64,000 bases of DNA from Buttiauxella massiliensis (GCF_902500225.1 NZ_LR722650.1:62001-126000); one strand, 5' to 3'. Shown: positions 47,605 through 57,214, numbered from the stretch's first letter. Program-made: numbers and translations. The notes: generated by a model not told the origin, from the sequence alone.

Positions 47605-48477
47605 ATGACCCAGCCGTATCACGCATTTGAAAATCTTCGCCAGCACAACGCCGTGCTGGAAGATAACGTGCAGCTGGGTTCCGGGATTCAACTGTCGGCC
47701 TGGTCAAACAGTCTCGACCGTGTGACGCAATGCAGCGATCACCATACGTTAAGCATGTATGTGAATGAAGGTTATGAAACCTACCAAAAAACCAACTCAG
47801 GTTGGAAAAATGGCGGCGGGCCAGACCGATTCTGTCTGATGCCAAAAGACGGGGAAACTACCTGGGATATTCGCAACCATTTTTCATTTGTACATCTGTA
47901 TTGTACGGATGAACATCTGCGTCATATTGCGGAGCAAATCTGGGATCGCAGCCCGGCGGCTCTTCAGCTCGATGAAAAAATCTTCAGCGAGGATCCGCGT
48001 ATTACACAGTTGTATCGCCACTTTCTACTCAGCAGTGATTGGCAACAGCAGGCGAACCATTTGATGTTGAGTACGGCATCAACACTGCTGTTGACCCACC
48101 TGGTTCAGACGTACAGCAACGTGCAGTGGCGGTTGCCTAATGTGCGTGGAGGCCTGGCACCTGCGGTGCTGCGAAATATCCAGGCATATATTGAACAGCA
48201 CCTTAGTGAGCCATTAACACTGGCTGAACTGGCTCAAGAAGCAGGGCTCAGCGAGTTTCACTTTGCGCGCATGTTTAAGCAATCAACCCAGCTCGCACCA
48301 CATCAATTTGTAATGCAAAGACGCATGTTACGCGCCGAAGCATTAGTGAAAAACAGCCCGTTATCGCTCACAGATATTGCGATGGCATGCGGGTTTAGCT
48401 CGGCAAGCCATTTCAGTAATCGTTTTAAAGCGACGATAGGCGTGACACCGTCGCAGCTACGCGCGGCGGGTAAATGA
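47605..48477 (+). CDS. AraC-family transcriptional regulator
   Basis: The 290-residue protein has a C-terminal double helix-turn-helix at about 190-288: LTLAELAQEAGLSEFHFARMFKQSTQLAPHQFVMQRRMLRAEALV and LSLTDIAMACGFSSASHFSNRFKATIGVTPSQLR. The N-terminal ligand region (about 1-170) is unlike known sugar sensors. It is divergent from the DMT transporter gene. The 3' end overlaps the converging benE by 21 bp. Confidence 0.92.
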   Translation: MTQPYHAFENLRQHNAVLEDNVQLGSGIQLSAWSNSLDRVTQCSDHHTLSMYVNEGYETYQKTNSGWKNGGGPDRFCLMPKDGETTWDIRNHFSFVHLYCTDEHLRHIAEQIWDRSPAALQLDEKIFSEDPRITQLYRHFLLSSDWQQQANHLMLSTASTLLLTHLVQTYSNVQWRLPNVRGGLAPAVLRNIQAYIEQHLSEPLTLAELAQEAGLSEFHFARMFKQSTQLAPHQFVMQRRMLRAEALVKNSPLSLTDIAMACGFSSASHFSNRFKATIGVTPSQLRAAGK

Positions 48478-49623
48478 GAACAACGCGTAACATATCCCGC
48501 CAGCCACCAGCCCCCAAAAAGCAGAACCAATCCCCAGCAAACTGACGCCAGATGCGGTGACCAGAAACGTGACGATTGCCGCATCGCGCTCACGCTCGTG
48601 GTTTAACGCCTGATACAAACTTCCTGCAATGGTACTCAACAACGCCAGACCTGCCAGTGTATGAATATAGGCGACAGGCAGTGCGGTGAGTAATGTGGTT
48701 ATAGAGCCGCCAAAAATACCGGCAAGCAAATAAAACACGCCAGCCGCAGCGGCAGCAAGCCAGCGCTTCGACGGATCGGGATGCGCTTCAGAACCCTGGC
48801 AAATTGCGGCAGTGATCGCAGCAATGCAAATAGAAAACACGCCAAAAGGTGCCAGTATCAGAGCAATTGCTGCGGTAACCACAATCAGTGGCGATACCGG
48901 AATCTCATAGCCGGAGGCTTTGAGTGTGGCAATGCCTGGCGCGTTTTGCGACGCCATGGTCACCAGGAAGAAAGGGATACCGATGCCCAACAGGCTCGAT
49001 AGAGAAAAATGTGGTGCGGTAAATTCTGGCATAACCATTGCGACCGGCACGCTGCCGCTTTGCAGGCTTCCGCTGATGATACAAACCAGCAGGCCGACTA
49101 CCATTGCTACCACAACGGCATAACGTGGAGCCCAGGTTTTTGCCAATAGCCAGCCGAGCAACATACTGGCACAGAGTAAGAAATTACCCTGCAAAGAAGT
49201 AAATGCATCCAGGCCGAAGCGCAGCAGAATGCCTGCCAGCATCGCTGCGGAAAGTGTTGAGGGAATCAGGCGCATCAAACGGGCGAAGAGGCCGGTCACA
49301 CCGCACAGCAGAATTAAAAATGAGGCGAAAATAAACACGCCGATAGCTTCATTGAGCGAATGACCTGGCAAACTGGTCGCGAGCAGAGCCGCACCTGGAG
49401 TGGACCAGGCGGTGAGAATGGGGGTGCGATACCAAATCGTTAGCACGAGAGTACTCACCCCCATGCCAATCCCAAGCATCGTCAACCAACCCGCGATTTG
49501 CAGCGTGTTAGCACCAGCAGCTTCCGCCGCCTGCCAGATAATTGCCGCCGAACTGGCGTAACCAACTAAAACAGCAACAAACCCTGCCAGGATCGTCGGC
49601 AATGGGATAGATATTGTGCGCAT
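48457..49623 (-). CDS. benE: BenE-family transporter (YdcO)
   Basis: The 388-residue inner-membrane protein has about twelve helices and matches E. coli YdcO (391). It starts ISIPLPTILAGFVAVLVGYASSAAIIWQAAEAAGAN, with TAWSTPGAALLAT and GIPFFLVTMASQNAPGIATLKASGYEIP in the middle. The family is named for a benzoate:H+ symporter of Acinetobacter, but the substrate of enterobacterial YdcO is unproven. Position next to rlhA is conserved from E. coli, apart from the gene inserted between them. Confidence 0.92.
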   Translation of the reverse strand: MRTISIPLPTILAGFVAVLVGYASSAAIIWQAAEAAGANTLQIAGWLTMLGIGMGVSTLVLTIWYRTPILTAWSTPGAALLATSLPGHSLNEAIGVFIFASFLILLCGVTGLFARLMRLIPSTLSAAMLAGILLRFGLDAFTSLQGNFLLCASMLLGWLLAKTWAPRYAVVVAMVVGLLVCIISGSLQSGSVPVAMVMPEFTAPHFSLSSLLGIGIPFFLVTMASQNAPGIATLKASGYEIPVSPLIVVTAAIALILAPFGVFSICIAAITAAICQGSEAHPDPSKRWLAAAAAGVFYLLAGIFGGSITTLLTALPVAYIHTLAGLALLSTIAGSLYQALNHERERDAAIVTFLVTASGVSLLGIGSAFWGLVAGGICYALFSFTRRA

Positions 49624-49787
49624 TTTTTCCCTTCATAGTTTATAGCGTCGTCGAACTATAACATCACAACTCATTAACAACAGACGTGATGATGTTGAAA
49701 ACTCTGCAAGTTCATTCTTATGTGAAATGTTTGGTGAGGGCAAGAATAGGGGAGGATTGCTCTCCTGGGGGAGAGCAATTAAAAGTC

Positions 49788-51740
49788 TTATGCGTATTCG
49801 TTACAGGATTCTTGTTCTACGGCTACGTTGATATAAGCCAACGCATTTGGGCGCTCCAGAGGTCGTGAGAAATAGTAACCCTGCATATAAGGGATGCCAC
49901 ATTGCTCAAGTAATTGGCGCTGCTTTTCCGTCTCCACGCCTTCTGCGATAACACTGAAGTTGAGGCTTTTGGACATATTCATCATCGCCTGAACAATAGA
50001 TAGGCCTTTGTGTTCAATATGCTGAATAAACGAGCGGTCAATTTTGATGTAATCAATATTCATATTCTGGATGACTGACAAACTTGAGTAGCCCGTCCCA
50101 AAATCATCTACTGAGAATTTCACGCCACATTGTTGTAACTGACTGACCTTCTCATTAATCATCATCTGTTCAGACTGGAAGAGTGATTCAGTGACTTCCA
50201 GATGCAGTAAATGCCCTGGTATTGCATAGCGTTCGATAACCCGGTTGACGTTATTGACGAACCCTTTGCCGTAAAACTGAATCAGCGAGATATTCACGCA
50301 CATGCAGATTTCCGCATTTTTTTTATGCATTTTCGCCAGTGTTTTACAGGCTTCTTCCAGTACCCAGCTTCCCACCTGAACAATGCGGCCGCTTTGTTCC
50401 ATTAATGGGATAAATTCAACTGGTGAGATCTCCTGCTCCTGATAACGCCAGCGCATCAAGGCTTCAAAGCTGACTATTTGGCCGGTTGCGTCGACAATCG
50501 GTTGATACACAAGACGGAACTCATCACGCTCAAGTGCACCTTTTAGTGCTTCGTTGAGAGTCATCTTGCGGCGCAAGTTGTGTTCTAGTTCGAGATTATA
50601 GAAAGCAAAGCGTTCAGGATATTTGCCTTTTTGCGAATACATGGCGATATCCGCAAGCTGAATCAGTCGCGTGATGGAAGACTCATGCTCAGGACAAACT
50701 GAAATACCGATTGTTGCATTCAGGGCAATGGTTTGGTCATCAAGACGGATCGGTAGGGAGAGGCTGGCGATGATATTCTCAGCAAGCTCACTGGTAATGT
50801 CATGAGAACTTTCCTTAACCAAAAGAATAAATTCATCACCACCCCAACGGCACATAAAATTACCGTCACCGATAAAGCTTTTAAGTCTGGTACTTAATGC
50901 AATCAGTACCTTGTCGCCGACATTGTGCCCGAGGGTGTCATTAATATTTTTAAAACCATCGAGGTCGATAAAGAAAATGGAGAAGCCCGCAATATGGTTC
51001 TGCTCAAATTCGCGCTCTATGCCTTCTACTGCCGACAAAAAAGCAGTGCGGTTATACAGACCCGTGAGGGAGTCTATATTGGATATTACATACACTTCCT
51101 GCGTTCTTTCTCGGATGGTCTCTTCCATGCTGGAAACAAGTTTTTTGTTTCGGTAACGCAACAAGATAGCTTCTTTAATATAATTGGCTGAGCGTGCAGA
51201 AGAGATAATCATGATTAAAGTAAAACAGACACCCAGCCCGCCGAGGTTAATTTTATATTGTTCTGGCTGCAGCATCAGCAATACGGACATCGGCATTAAA
51301 ATAATAATGTTATAGAGCGCGGATAGCAGAAAGCTTGCTGAGAGGATACTTGTGGCTCCGCCAGCCATTGCGGCAAGTATTACATTCGTAGAGCTAAGTT
51401 CTTCAATGGTAAATTGCGGGTAGAAAGTGACCGCGTAGGCGCTCCATAACATAGCCGTTATTAAGCAACCTATTGAAAAGCGCACCACCCAGTCCTTCCG
51501 GCCCTTACATTCAACGTCACTTTTTATCCACATATGGGTATCAATGACGCGAATGGCCAGCACCAGGGCCATGATCAGCCACCAGGTGATTTTGGCGTAG
51601 AAATTATTATTGTCGATAAAAGTGAAGGCAAGGGCGGTAGATGCAATAAAAGTAATCAGAATGCCTGGTAATGAGTTGTTGTATAACAACTTAACGCTTT
51701 CTGACTTATAAAGCCTTGAATGTTCTGTGTTTATGTTCAT
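49788..51740 (-). CDS. Membrane-anchored GGDEF-EAL cyclic-di-GMP protein
   Basis: The 650-residue protein has an N-terminal domain with about six membrane helices (residues 20-195) of no family I can name. A GGDEF domain follows, with RWGGDEF at about 297-303 intact but no RxxD inhibitory site five residues before it. The C-terminal EAL domain is complete, with FEALMRW at 426-428 for EAL, LEVTESLF, and DDFGTGYSSLSVIQNMNIDYIKIDRSFI. Phosphodiesterase activity is likely; cyclase activity is possible. It stands between benE and rlhA, where E. coli K-12 has no such gene. Confidence 0.92.
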   Translation of the reverse strand: MNINTEHSRLYKSESVKLLYNNSLPGILITFIASTALAFTFIDNNNFYAKITWWLIMALVLAIRVIDTHMWIKSDVECKGRKDWVVRFSIGCLITAMLWSAYAVTFYPQFTIEELSSTNVILAAMAGGATSILSASFLLSALYNIIILMPMSVLLMLQPEQYKINLGGLGVCFTLIMIISSARSANYIKEAILLRYRNKKLVSSMEETIRERTQEVYVISNIDSLTGLYNRTAFLSAVEGIEREFEQNHIAGFSIFFIDLDGFKNINDTLGHNVGDKVLIALSTRLKSFIGDGNFMCRWGGDEFILLVKESSHDITSELAENIIASLSLPIRLDDQTIALNATIGISVCPEHESSITRLIQLADIAMYSQKGKYPERFAFYNLELEHNLRRKMTLNEALKGALERDEFRLVYQPIVDATGQIVSFEALMRWRYQEQEISPVEFIPLMEQSGRIVQVGSWVLEEACKTLAKMHKKNAEICMCVNISLIQFYGKGFVNNVNRVIERYAIPGHLLHLEVTESLFQSEQMMINEKVSQLQQCGVKFSVDDFGTGYSSLSVIQNMNIDYIKIDRSFIQHIEHKGLSIVQAMMNMSKSLNFSVIAEGVETEKQRQLLEQCGIPYMQGYYFSRPLERPNALAYINVAVEQESCNEYA

Positions 51741-52029
51741 TTCTAATCATCTTAACTGAGTCATTTAACTAGCGCCCACTTTAATGGGTCTAATATGATC
51801 ACTCTTTGTAATTATTCCTTGTGGAAGTATAGGTGAAAACATTTTGTAATACACCGTCTTTAGCAGCCGTCAGCATTATTACCCGTCTATGTTGTTGCGC
51901 CGTTTCATATATGTTGGAAACTAACAAATTGAAGGTTGCTGGATACTCGAAGTATGACGGGTATATGCTTACGCGGCTAATCTGACTACAATACCCGCCT
52001 TTCGCCCATAACATAGAAATAGACCCACT

Positions 52030-53994
52030 ATGCGCCTGCACGCCAATCATCTTGAATTACTCAGCCCAGCCCGTGACACCTCCATCGCCCGCGAAGCCAT
52101 TCTGCATGGCGCGGATGCGGTCTACATCGGTGGGCCTGGCTTTGGCGCTCGCCATAATGCCGGCAACAGTCTGCAAGATCTTGCTGAACTGGTGCCGTTT
52201 GCTCACCGTTATGGGGCGAAGATTTTTGTTACGCTCAACACCATCCTGCATGACAACGAACTGGAACCTGCACGTCGTATGATCCACGACCTGTATCAGG
52301 TGGGCGTTGATGCGCTGATTGTGCAAGATATGGGCGTGCTGGAAATGGATCTGCCGCCGATTGAAATTCATGCCAGCACTCAGTGCGACATTCGCAGCGT
52401 AGAAAAAGCAAAATTCCTGTCTGATGCGGGCTTCTCGCAAATCGTTCTGGCGCGCGAGTTGAACCTCAACCAAATCCGCGCTATTCACGAAAACGTTGAT
52501 GCGACTATTGAGTTCTTTATTCATGGCGCGCTATGTGTGGCCTATTCAGGGCAATGTAATATTTCCCACGCCCAGACCGGGCGCAGCGCAAACCGAGGTG
52601 ATTGCTCCCAGGCTTGCCGTTTGCCGTACACACTGAAAGACGATCAGGGCCGCGTAGTGGCCTATGAAAAACATCTGTTGTCGATGAAAGATAACGACCA
52701 AAGCGCCAACCTTGCTGCATTGGTAGATGCTGGCGTGCGTTCCTTCAAAATTGAAGGGCGCTACAAAGATATGAGCTATGTGAAAAATATCACCGCTTAT
52801 TATCGCCAGTTGCTGGATGAATTAATGGAGCAGCGCACCGATTTGGTTCGTGCTTCCGCTGGCAAGACTTCGCATTTCTTTATCCCGTCACCGGATAAAA
52901 CCTTCCACCGTGGCAGCACAGACTACTTCGTGAATGAGCGCAAAATAGATATCGGCGCTTTTGATTCACCAAAATATATCGGCTTACCGATAGGTGAGGT
53001 CCTGAAGGTGGGTAAAGACTTCCTGGATGTTAGCGTGACCGACACTTTGACCAATGGTGATGGTCTGAACGTGCTGATCAAGCGCGATATTGTTGGCTTC
53101 CGTGCTAATACGGTGGAGAAAACCGGTAAAAATCAGTATCGCGTCTGGCCAAATGAGATGCCGGAAACACTGAAAAATGTGCGCCCGAACCATCCACTCA
53201 ACCGTAACCTTGACCATAACTGGCAGCAGGCGTTGACGAAGACCTCCAGCGAACGCCGTATTGCGGTGGATTTGGAGCTAGGCGGTTGGGAAGAACAGCT
53301 GATTTTAACCCTCACCAGTGAAGATGGAGTCAGTGTAACTAAAACGCTGGAAGGGCAGTTCGAAGTGGCGAATAACCCGGAAAAAGCGTACTCGAACCTA
53401 CGTGACGGCCTGACTAAACTGGGTCAAACCATGTACCAGGCGCGAAAAGTAGAGTTAAATCTTCCCGCGGCATTGTTCGTACCAAACAGCCAGTTGAATC
53501 AACTGCGCCGTGAAGCTATTGACGAGCTGACCGATGCGCGCCTGCAACAGTATCAGCGCGGCACCCGTAAACCGGTTAGCGTTCCGCCACCGGTCTATCC
53601 AGATGAGCATTTGACGTTCCTCGCCAACGTTTACAACCATAAAGCGCGTGAGTTTTATCAGCGTTATGGCGTAAAACTGATTGATGCCGCTTATGAAGCC
53701 CACGAAGAAAAGGGTGAAGTGCCGGTAATGATAACTAAACACTGTCTGCGCTTTGCGTTTAACTTGTGCCCGAAACAGGCGAAAGGTTCAGTAAAAAGCT
53801 GGAAAGCCACGCCAATGCAGTTGGTGCATCAGGATGAAGTGCTGACGCTGAAATTTGACTGCAAACCGTGCGAGATGCACGTGATCGGCAAGATGAAGAA
53901 CCACATTCTCAAGATGCCATTACCAGGCAGCGATGTTGTGGCGTCCATCAGCCCGGATGAATTGCTAAAGACGATGCCGAAGCGCAACAAGTAA
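52030..53994 (+). CDS. rlhA: 23S rRNA C2501 hydroxylase RlhA (U32 family)
   Basis: The 654-residue U32-peptidase-like protein matches E. coli RlhA (YdcP). It starts MRLHANHLELLSPARDTSIAREAILHGADAVYIGGPGFGAR. The iron-sulfur cysteine region SGQCNISHAQTGRSANRGDCSQACRLPY lies near 174-201, with further cysteines at the C-terminus (CLRFAFNLCPKQ, CKPCEM). RlhA forms 5-hydroxycytidine at position 2501 of 23S rRNA and needs prephenate-dependent chemistry. It is transcribed alone and followed by a strong terminator. Confidence 0.96.
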   Translation: MRLHANHLELLSPARDTSIAREAILHGADAVYIGGPGFGARHNAGNSLQDLAELVPFAHRYGAKIFVTLNTILHDNELEPARRMIHDLYQVGVDALIVQDMGVLEMDLPPIEIHASTQCDIRSVEKAKFLSDAGFSQIVLARELNLNQIRAIHENVDATIEFFIHGALCVAYSGQCNISHAQTGRSANRGDCSQACRLPYTLKDDQGRVVAYEKHLLSMKDNDQSANLAALVDAGVRSFKIEGRYKDMSYVKNITAYYRQLLDELMEQRTDLVRASAGKTSHFFIPSPDKTFHRGSTDYFVNERKIDIGAFDSPKYIGLPIGEVLKVGKDFLDVSVTDTLTNGDGLNVLIKRDIVGFRANTVEKTGKNQYRVWPNEMPETLKNVRPNHPLNRNLDHNWQQALTKTSSERRIAVDLELGGWEEQLILTLTSEDGVSVTKTLEGQFEVANNPEKAYSNLRDGLTKLGQTMYQARKVELNLPAALFVPNSQLNQLRREAIDELTDARLQQYQRGTRKPVSVPPPVYPDEHLTFLANVYNHKAREFYQRYGVKLIDAAYEAHEEKGEVPVMITKHCLRFAFNLCPKQAKGSVKSWKATPMQLVHQDEVLTLKFDCKPCEMHVIGKMKNHILKMPLPGSDVVASISPDELLKTMPKRNK

Positions 53995-54000
53995 GCCATA

Positions 54001-54030
54001 AAGAGAGGGCATCCAATGCCCTCTCTTTTT
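54001..54030 (+). terminator. rlhA terminator
   Basis: The hairpin AGAGAGGGCAT...ATGCCCTCTCT with five T residues lies 7 bp after the rlhA stop. It also overlaps the end of the converging LysR gene. Confidence 0.92.
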
Positions 54031-54892
54031 AATTCTGTGCCCGCAACTGATCAATCATCCATCTCCCCGCAGGGCCTGGCGGCGTTTTATTTGACCACAA
54101 AACATCCACATCAATGCGCTGGGGCCAACCCGCAATAGGTAACTCCTGCAAGATCCCATGACCAAATTGCTCCACCAGCCAGCGCGGCAAAATTCCCCAG
54201 CCAAACCCTTGCTCTGCCATTTCCAATAGCATCAATAACGATGGTGATGACCACATCGGGCCACCGCTTTTATTGCGAGTCGGATCGGTAAAGGTGCTCA
54301 AACAGAGCTGGCGTTCAGTCTGTAGCATGTCCATTTCAACCGCAGGCTGACGGGCCAACTCATGCTGGCGGTGAATAAAAATCGCCATCTCCGCACCGAC
54401 CTGCAAACGAGCCACCGTTACATCCACCGGGTAGCGCGGTTGTACCCGCAAGACGCCGACATGCGCACGGCCAATTTGTATCAGGTCGATAACGTCTTCA
54501 TCCTCAGCCATCAGACACTCGAATTCGATATCGGGAAAGCGCTGTGAAAAACGCTGGAGAATCGATTCGTGGTGTGAAGTTTGCCAGACATCAGAGAGCA
54601 CAAAACTCAGACGCGGCTCAACGTTGCCTGCAAGGCGTACCGAGACTTCATTGAGCCTTTCGCTTGCCGCAAGTATTGACTGTATATAGGGCAAAACGTG
54701 TTTTCCCTGGTCAGTCAATACGGGTTGACGACTCTGGCGATCAAATAAGATCACGCCCAGGTCGGCCTCGAGATTTGCAATCGCACTGCTTATCGTCGAC
54801 TGGCTTTTCTTTAGCTTACGAGCCGCCGCAGAAAACGAACCGGTTTCAACCGCATGTAAGAAGGCTTCGAGGGATTCGGGGGAATATTTCAT
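54029..54892 (-). CDS. LysR-type regulator divergent from a PACE efflux gene
   Basis: The 287-residue protein has an N-terminal helix-turn-helix (GSFSAAARKLKKSQSTISSAIANLEADLGVILFDRQSR, near 18-54) and a LysR sensor domain. It is divergent from a PACE-family efflux gene with a 99-bp shared region. In Acinetobacter the LysR regulator AceR controls the PACE pump AceI in the same arrangement, so that role is inferred here. Confidence 0.88.
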   Translation of the reverse strand: MKYSPESLEAFLHAVETGSFSAAARKLKKSQSTISSAIANLEADLGVILFDRQSRQPVLTDQGKHVLPYIQSILAASERLNEVSVRLAGNVEPRLSFVLSDVWQTSHHESILQRFSQRFPDIEFECLMAEDEDVIDLIQIGRAHVGVLRVQPRYPVDVTVARLQVGAEMAIFIHRQHELARQPAVEMDMLQTERQLCLSTFTDPTRNKSGGPMWSSPSLLMLLEMAEQGFGWGILPRWLVEQFGHGILQELPIAGWPQRIDVDVLWSNKTPPGPAGRWMIDQLRAQN

Positions 54893-54914
54893 CGTCTATC
54901 GCTTTTCTCGATGG

Positions 54915-54941
54915 CTATTAACTTAATACTATCACTAATAG
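54915..54941. promoter_or_regulatory. Inverted repeat in the LysR/PACE divergent region
   Basis: The arms CTATTA and TAATAG are separated by 15 bp. It lies 23 bp from the LysR start and 51 bp from the PACE start. It is a candidate LysR-type operator. Confidence 0.4.
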
Positions 54942-54991
54942 CGATAATAATACGCAGAGCCATATTGCTTTTATTTCGTCTGGAGTTAGTT

Positions 54992-55432
54992 ATGCAGTCT
55001 CAAAAGAGAACATTTGCCGAACGCATCCTGCATGCGGTGGGTTTTGAAGTTATCGCGATTGCGATTTGTGCGCCGTTAGCAGCGTGGATTATGGATAAAC
55101 CTCTGTTTCAGATGGGTGCGCTGGCAGTAATGCTTTCAACCGTAGCCATGGTGTGGAACATCATTTATAACGCCGGGTTCGATAAAATTTTCCCGATAGG
55201 GCAAAAACGCCGCTTGCCACTGCGCGTCGCTCACGCGCTGGGCTTTGAAGGGGGCTTTATCCTGATTGGCCTGCCGCTGGCGGCCTGGATGCTGGATATT
55301 TCTCTATTGCAGGCGTTTATGGTCGAGATCGGGTTCTTCCTATTCTTCCTGCCGTATACCGTAATTTATAACTGGGTGTACGACACCCTGCGTGCTCGCT
55401 GGATACAGTGCCCGGCTTCCTCGACAAAATAG
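54992..55432 (+). CDS. PACE-family multidrug efflux protein
   Basis: The ATG at 54992, after TGGAG, gives 146 residues; an upstream start would add a 27-residue hydrophobic leader and cover the regulatory region. The protein is two tandem repeats of about 70 residues, each with two helices. The repeat headers are RTFAERILHAVGFEVIAIAICAPLAAWIMDKP and RLPLRVAHALGFEGGFILIGLPLAAWMLD, with WNIIYNAGFDKIFP and YNWVYDTLRARW at the repeat ends. This is the AceI-like PACE fold, which exports chlorhexidine and short-chain diamines. The conserved membrane Glu is present in each repeat (FE). Confidence 0.92.
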   Translation: MQSQKRTFAERILHAVGFEVIAIAICAPLAAWIMDKPLFQMGALAVMLSTVAMVWNIIYNAGFDKIFPIGQKRRLPLRVAHALGFEGGFILIGLPLAAWMLDISLLQAFMVEIGFFLFFLPYTVIYNWVYDTLRARWIQCPASSTK

Positions 55433-55444
55433 TGCAACCGGCGG

Positions 55445-55654
55445 GTGGTGTGCGGTGAGAGGCAGGAGTCTCTCATCAATCCCTATGAGCTTCCATCAGT
55501 AGTGGCCTTCCTTAGACCCAACCCTTCTGGACGCTGCGTTCAAATCTGTGCTCGGCAGATTTGTTGGGTGATTGAGCGTGACCAACAAAGAGGCAGCTCG
55601 CGAAGGACGATAGGTAGAAACAATGGAATTAGGATCAGCGAACACACTTTATGA
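55445..55654 (+). pseudogene. Unrecognised reading frame, possible gene remnant
   Basis: A 69-codon frame follows the PACE gene, containing LPSVVAFLRPNPSGRC and QQRGSSRRTIGRNNGIRISE. Its composition is higher in GC than the AT-rich DNA that follows, and it stops exactly where the first adhesin repeat unit begins. I do not recognise the product. It could be the tail of a phage-related small gene, or a chance frame. No good ribosome site was found. Confidence 0.25.
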
Positions 55655-55973
55655 GCCGCAGGGATTTTAAAGTATTATTAATTAATAACGAAATTAAGTG
55701 GTTAAAAATAGTAAAATATAATTAAAGGTTGTGGTGTTTTTTGCCGATTAAAAAACGATTAATTAATTGCTCTCTTAAATCCTTAAATTAGATTAATAAA
55801 TTACTAATTGTATGGGTTTGAATGTTGTTACTTCAGCAATGCGAAGTATCTTTATAATAAACAGAAGTTTATCTAGTGCTGGATTTATCATCATCAATGC
55901 GACGAACAGGTAATAAGTATGTGCATATGCCTCTGATTTGTCGCCATAAGAGGTATTTTAAGAATCTCACTAC

Positions 55974-56001
55974 TTGAAACCATTTAGAAATCACGTATCG
56001 T
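55974..56001 (+). promoter_or_regulatory. Promoter of adhesin gene 1
   Basis: TTGAAA and TATCGT are 16 bp apart. The box is preceded by TTTTAAGAATCTCACTAC, a block found before all four genes. It lies 85 bp before the start codon. Confidence 0.5.
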
Positions 56002-56085
56002 GTTTTACTTAGTAGTAAATATTTTTTTTCGCCCTCAAACAATATTGATTTGCTGAGTTATTATTTAAACAATAGTGAAACCCAT

Positions 56086-57063
56086 ATGACGATAAAAAGG
56101 TTTTTTTTACTATGTTTTCTACTGTTGTTAGCCACAATAATATTGTCTATTCCTAAGCCAGCGCAAGCTTTTAGCTGCACCTCTGCTGGAGTCAACGTCG
56201 GGGGGGCTGGGACTTTCAACATTCCGGTTAACGTAACGCTAACAAGGTCGGGGGATGGTTTTATCATTACCGATCTTGCCCAGTACACCACCTGTAATGG
56301 ATACACTGGTGCGTCTTATTATGATGCACTGCGCATCTACGATATGAGTATTTCGCCACTGTTTACAGCAAAAGGCTACTCGGGTTTTGTCATAGCCGAT
56401 ACCATCCAGATGAACGCCCCAATAGGCATTTCCTGCGTTTGGCCAAATACGAAGTGCGGTAATCTTGGATATATTACCTCACCGCTGAAAATTAAAATTG
56501 GCATGCGAAGTACCTCTTTAGTGACGCAAGGAATTACCATCCCCCAGGGTACGGAAATTGCCAGTATCAGTGTGCAACAACGATCTTTTAGCACCTGGGG
56601 CTGGAATAAAATCTGGAAATTTGTTTTAGCCAGCCCTCTGGTCATACCCAGTTATACCTGCAATGCGACCATGCCTGACTCGGTAACTACGGTGACATTG
56701 CCGCCGGTTGATGCTGCGGCCCTTCGCTACGGCGGGGGTGGCAGGTACTCGGGGGCAAAAAAAACATTTTACATCACTTTGGAATGCGAACCTGAAACAC
56801 TCGTTTCCGTCACCTATAGCGCAAGCACGATGTCAGGAAGGAACGATGTTCTCCTGAATACCACGCCGGGTAATAACAACGTGGGAATTCAGGTCTTTTA
56901 TGGATCTAACGTACTCACTTTTAACGGACCCGACACACCATTCATAGCTAGCGCGTTGTCTACCCAAACCCTCGCTTATGACGCGTATTATTATTACAGG
57001 GATGGCGGTGTGCGCGGCGGGCTGGTGACAGCTTCCGCAGTCTTCACTTTTAATTATAAATAA
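56086..57063 (+). CDS. Fimbrial-adhesin-like two-domain protein, copy 1
   Basis: The ATG at 56086 (MTIKRFFLLCFLLLL) gives 325 residues and aligns with the starts of the other copies; an earlier ATG at 56050 is not conserved. The signal peptide ends at PAQA near 28. The N-terminal domain (about 29-190) begins FSCTSAGVNVGGAGTFNIPV and is probably receptor-binding. The second half, from PSYTCNATMPDSVTTVTLPPVD, has the pilin pattern: two Cys, a Gly-rich strand, NTTPGNNNVGIQVF, and a C-terminal strand AVFTFNYK with penultimate Tyr. This is the layout of FimH-like tip adhesins. No chaperone, usher or major pilin gene is adjacent. The exact family is not known to me. Confidence 0.75.
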   Translation: MTIKRFFLLCFLLLLATIILSIPKPAQAFSCTSAGVNVGGAGTFNIPVNVTLTRSGDGFIITDLAQYTTCNGYTGASYYDALRIYDMSISPLFTAKGYSGFVIADTIQMNAPIGISCVWPNTKCGNLGYITSPLKIKIGMRSTSLVTQGITIPQGTEIASISVQQRSFSTWGWNKIWKFVLASPLVIPSYTCNATMPDSVTTVTLPPVDAAALRYGGGGRYSGAKKTFYITLECEPETLVSVTYSASTMSGRNDVLLNTTPGNNNVGIQVFYGSNVLTFNGPDTPFIASALSTQTLAYDAYYYYRDGGVRGGLVTASAVFTFNYK

Positions 57064-57115
57064 AGTGTTTCGGGTGGTGTGTTAAGTTCCGCTACCGTTC
57101 ACTTCACTTTTCTCT

Positions 57116-57152
57116 AAGCCCTGTATCGGCTGTTTAATCTGATACAGGGCTT
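57116..57152 (+). terminator. Hairpin after adhesin gene 1
   Basis: The arms AAGCCCTGTATC and GATACAGGGCTT pair perfectly around a 13-bp loop, 53 bp after the stop. The T run is short. Confidence 0.65.
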
Positions 57153-57164
57153 ACTGCATTATAT

Positions 57165-57214
57165 TTTCCGGGCAATGATAAACAGTCTCGGAACTAACAG
57201 TAGTATGCTGCCAT
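57165..57214 (-). pseudogene. Relic of the tam 3' end, copy A
   Basis: Fifty bases match the end of the intact tam gene (62051-62100) at 47 positions, in the same orientation. In frame they still read GSILLL...PRLFIIARK. The match begins at TTTCCGGGCA and ends at CTGCCAT, with unrelated sequence on both sides. It is a leftover of duplication next to tam. Confidence 0.85.

Noticed and set aside
48457-49623. benE as the aromatic-acid transporter of the pca cluster
   Set aside because: It is 24 kb away, in its E. coli position, and benzoate enters the catechol branch, not the protocatechuate branch.
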